NCBI GenBank assembly: GCA_013397795.1
Contig: VZTJ01001761.1
Span: 2,044,481-2,108,480, forward strand
Length of the DNA: 64,000 nucleotides
From: Orthonyx spaldingii
Taxonomy: Eukaryota > Chordata > Aves > Passeriformes > Orthonychidae
Direction: 5' to 3'
Shown here: positions 63,094 to 64,000 of the stretch, one piece after another
How positions within the stretch are numbered: the first letter of the stretch is position 1
Layout of the letters: every line of letters starts with the position of its first letter
Notes under the pieces: model-generated
What the model was told of the DNA's origin: nothing
What the model saw: the letters and a program-made list of their open reading frames with translations, nothing else
The model's database searches: none
Program-made: the position numbers and the translations under genes

Positions 63094-64000
63094 GTGCCTC
63101 AGCTAAACAACTGCTCATGACACTCATATCCCCTCTTTAGGTTTCTTCAGGTTTTTTTCCTGTTGAAGTATTGCAAGGCAGTGTTCAGATACAAATCCTG
63201 CCCAACAGGGACTGGGAGGAGGGGAGAGTTAGCACAACTCTGCCTGCACGTTAAGACACAAATATGATCAAAATACTGCACAACTATCTCAACTCAGTGT
63301 CCTACAATCAGTCTCTGTTTAAAATAGTTCCTAGTAGGAAACCATCCCACTGCTTGACACATTTTGACAGAGCGGAATTTTGGGAGTTTGGGAGGGTTAA
63401 GGAGAGTTGGGTTTTTGGGAGGTTTGGGCACAGGGCTAGGAGCCAAGCCAAGTGGGCAGGCTGAGCTCATTGTTGCCCACCTTTGCACCCAGACCTGTGG
63501 GCTTAACCACTCTTTTATTCTTTTTGGATTTGTCTTTTTTAATAATGGAAAATATTATAGACAATGATATTACCTCCTTTAAGAGGAGCAAGCAGAGTTG
63601 AGACCCAGGCTGGCACCATCCTTCTCCAGGCACCCACTCTCGGTGCTCCCACTGGGGGGAAGGTGGCAGCAATGCCAGCCTTTGCCTCCATCTCCAGCCT
63701 CCAGCTCTGCCATCGTGCCAGGCCACAGCAGATGTGGCACATGTGTTCCATTCACTGCCTTCCTTTTAGCACACTACACATTTTCTAAGCTTTTTACTCA
63801 TCTGGACAAGGATCATGTTTCTCCACTTTGTGACTCCGCTCTTGGACTTATCAAAGATGGGTTTTTTAAGCTGAGGAGGAACAGCTGCCTTCTGGTAACA
63901 CCAGCCACATGCCAGACCATCTCCAGCACTCATTCCTCCTCACTACCAACTTTTTCAAGTGTTTTGGAGAAGTAGAATTTCTCACGACCGTCTCCTCTGT
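63094..64000. other. Non-coding sequence to the window end
   Basis: 63370-63450 is G-rich, with repeated TTGGGAGG/GTTTGGGA words on the plus strand. Overlapping frames on both strands (63598-63975 plus, 125 codons; 63436-63726 minus, 96 codons) are unrecognised. The last frame stops at 63975, so no gene clearly runs off the end. Confidence 0.55.

Noticed and set aside
1..64000. tRNA, rRNA, microRNA, CRISPR or bacterial-type operon
   Set aside because: I saw no cloverleaf with A/B boxes, no known miRNA seed and hairpin that I recognise, no regularly spaced repeats with spacers, and no dense gene order; the window is vertebrate non-coding DNA.

Overview
The window looks like non-coding DNA from a bird, most likely a passerine. 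I found no gene that I can name. The assignment rests on repeats. Four CR1 LINE fragments carry the typical avian 3' end, with a consensus tail and the short ATTCTATG-type terminal repeat. Two LTRs match avian endogenous-retrovirus LTR types that I recognise. Base composition is AT-rich, CpG is depleted almost everywhere, and reading frames are short and scattered on both strands, as expected of an intergenic region or a very long intron.

Layout. 1-3.75 kb is unremarkable AT-rich sequence. 3.76-4.0 kb is a compound GGAT / GGATGCAT microsatellite, followed directly by the longest CR1 fragment (4.12-4.85 kb, minus strand, with decayed reverse-transcriptase C-terminal coding sequence). 7.49-8.07 kb is a minus-strand solo LTR with a recognisable TATA box and polyadenylation signal, followed by a GC-rich block to about 8.53 kb. 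8.5-22 kb is mostly featureless, with a telomere-like degenerate repeat near 9.75-9.92 kb and a small CpG cluster at 14.64-14.87 kb. An old MIR-type SINE lies at about 22.07-22.23 kb. 22-39 kb is quiet apart from simple repeats (GAAA at 32.4 kb, ATT/GTT at 35.0 kb). 39.6-47.8 kb holds three short CR1 fragments, a GGGAA microsatellite containing a 223-base assembly gap, a purine-rich stretch and a second CpG cluster. 49.70-49.97 kb has a 90-codon minus-strand reading frame that looks more protein-like than the others but that I cannot identify. 51.73 to about 52.2 kb is a second minus-strand LTR whose U3 carries repeated AP-1 and GATA motifs. At 53.89-54.16 kb a unique sequence plus its CTCTC array occurs twice around a single N, probably an assembly artefact. 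54.2-64 kb is quiet apart from a CA repeat, a SINE tail at 60.1 kb and a three-copy 24-bp minisatellite at 63.0 kb.

I cannot show that any genes work together here. The functional candidates are regulatory at most (LTR promoters, CpG clusters, possible conserved non-coding elements), and deciding between them needs alignment, RNA or chromatin data.
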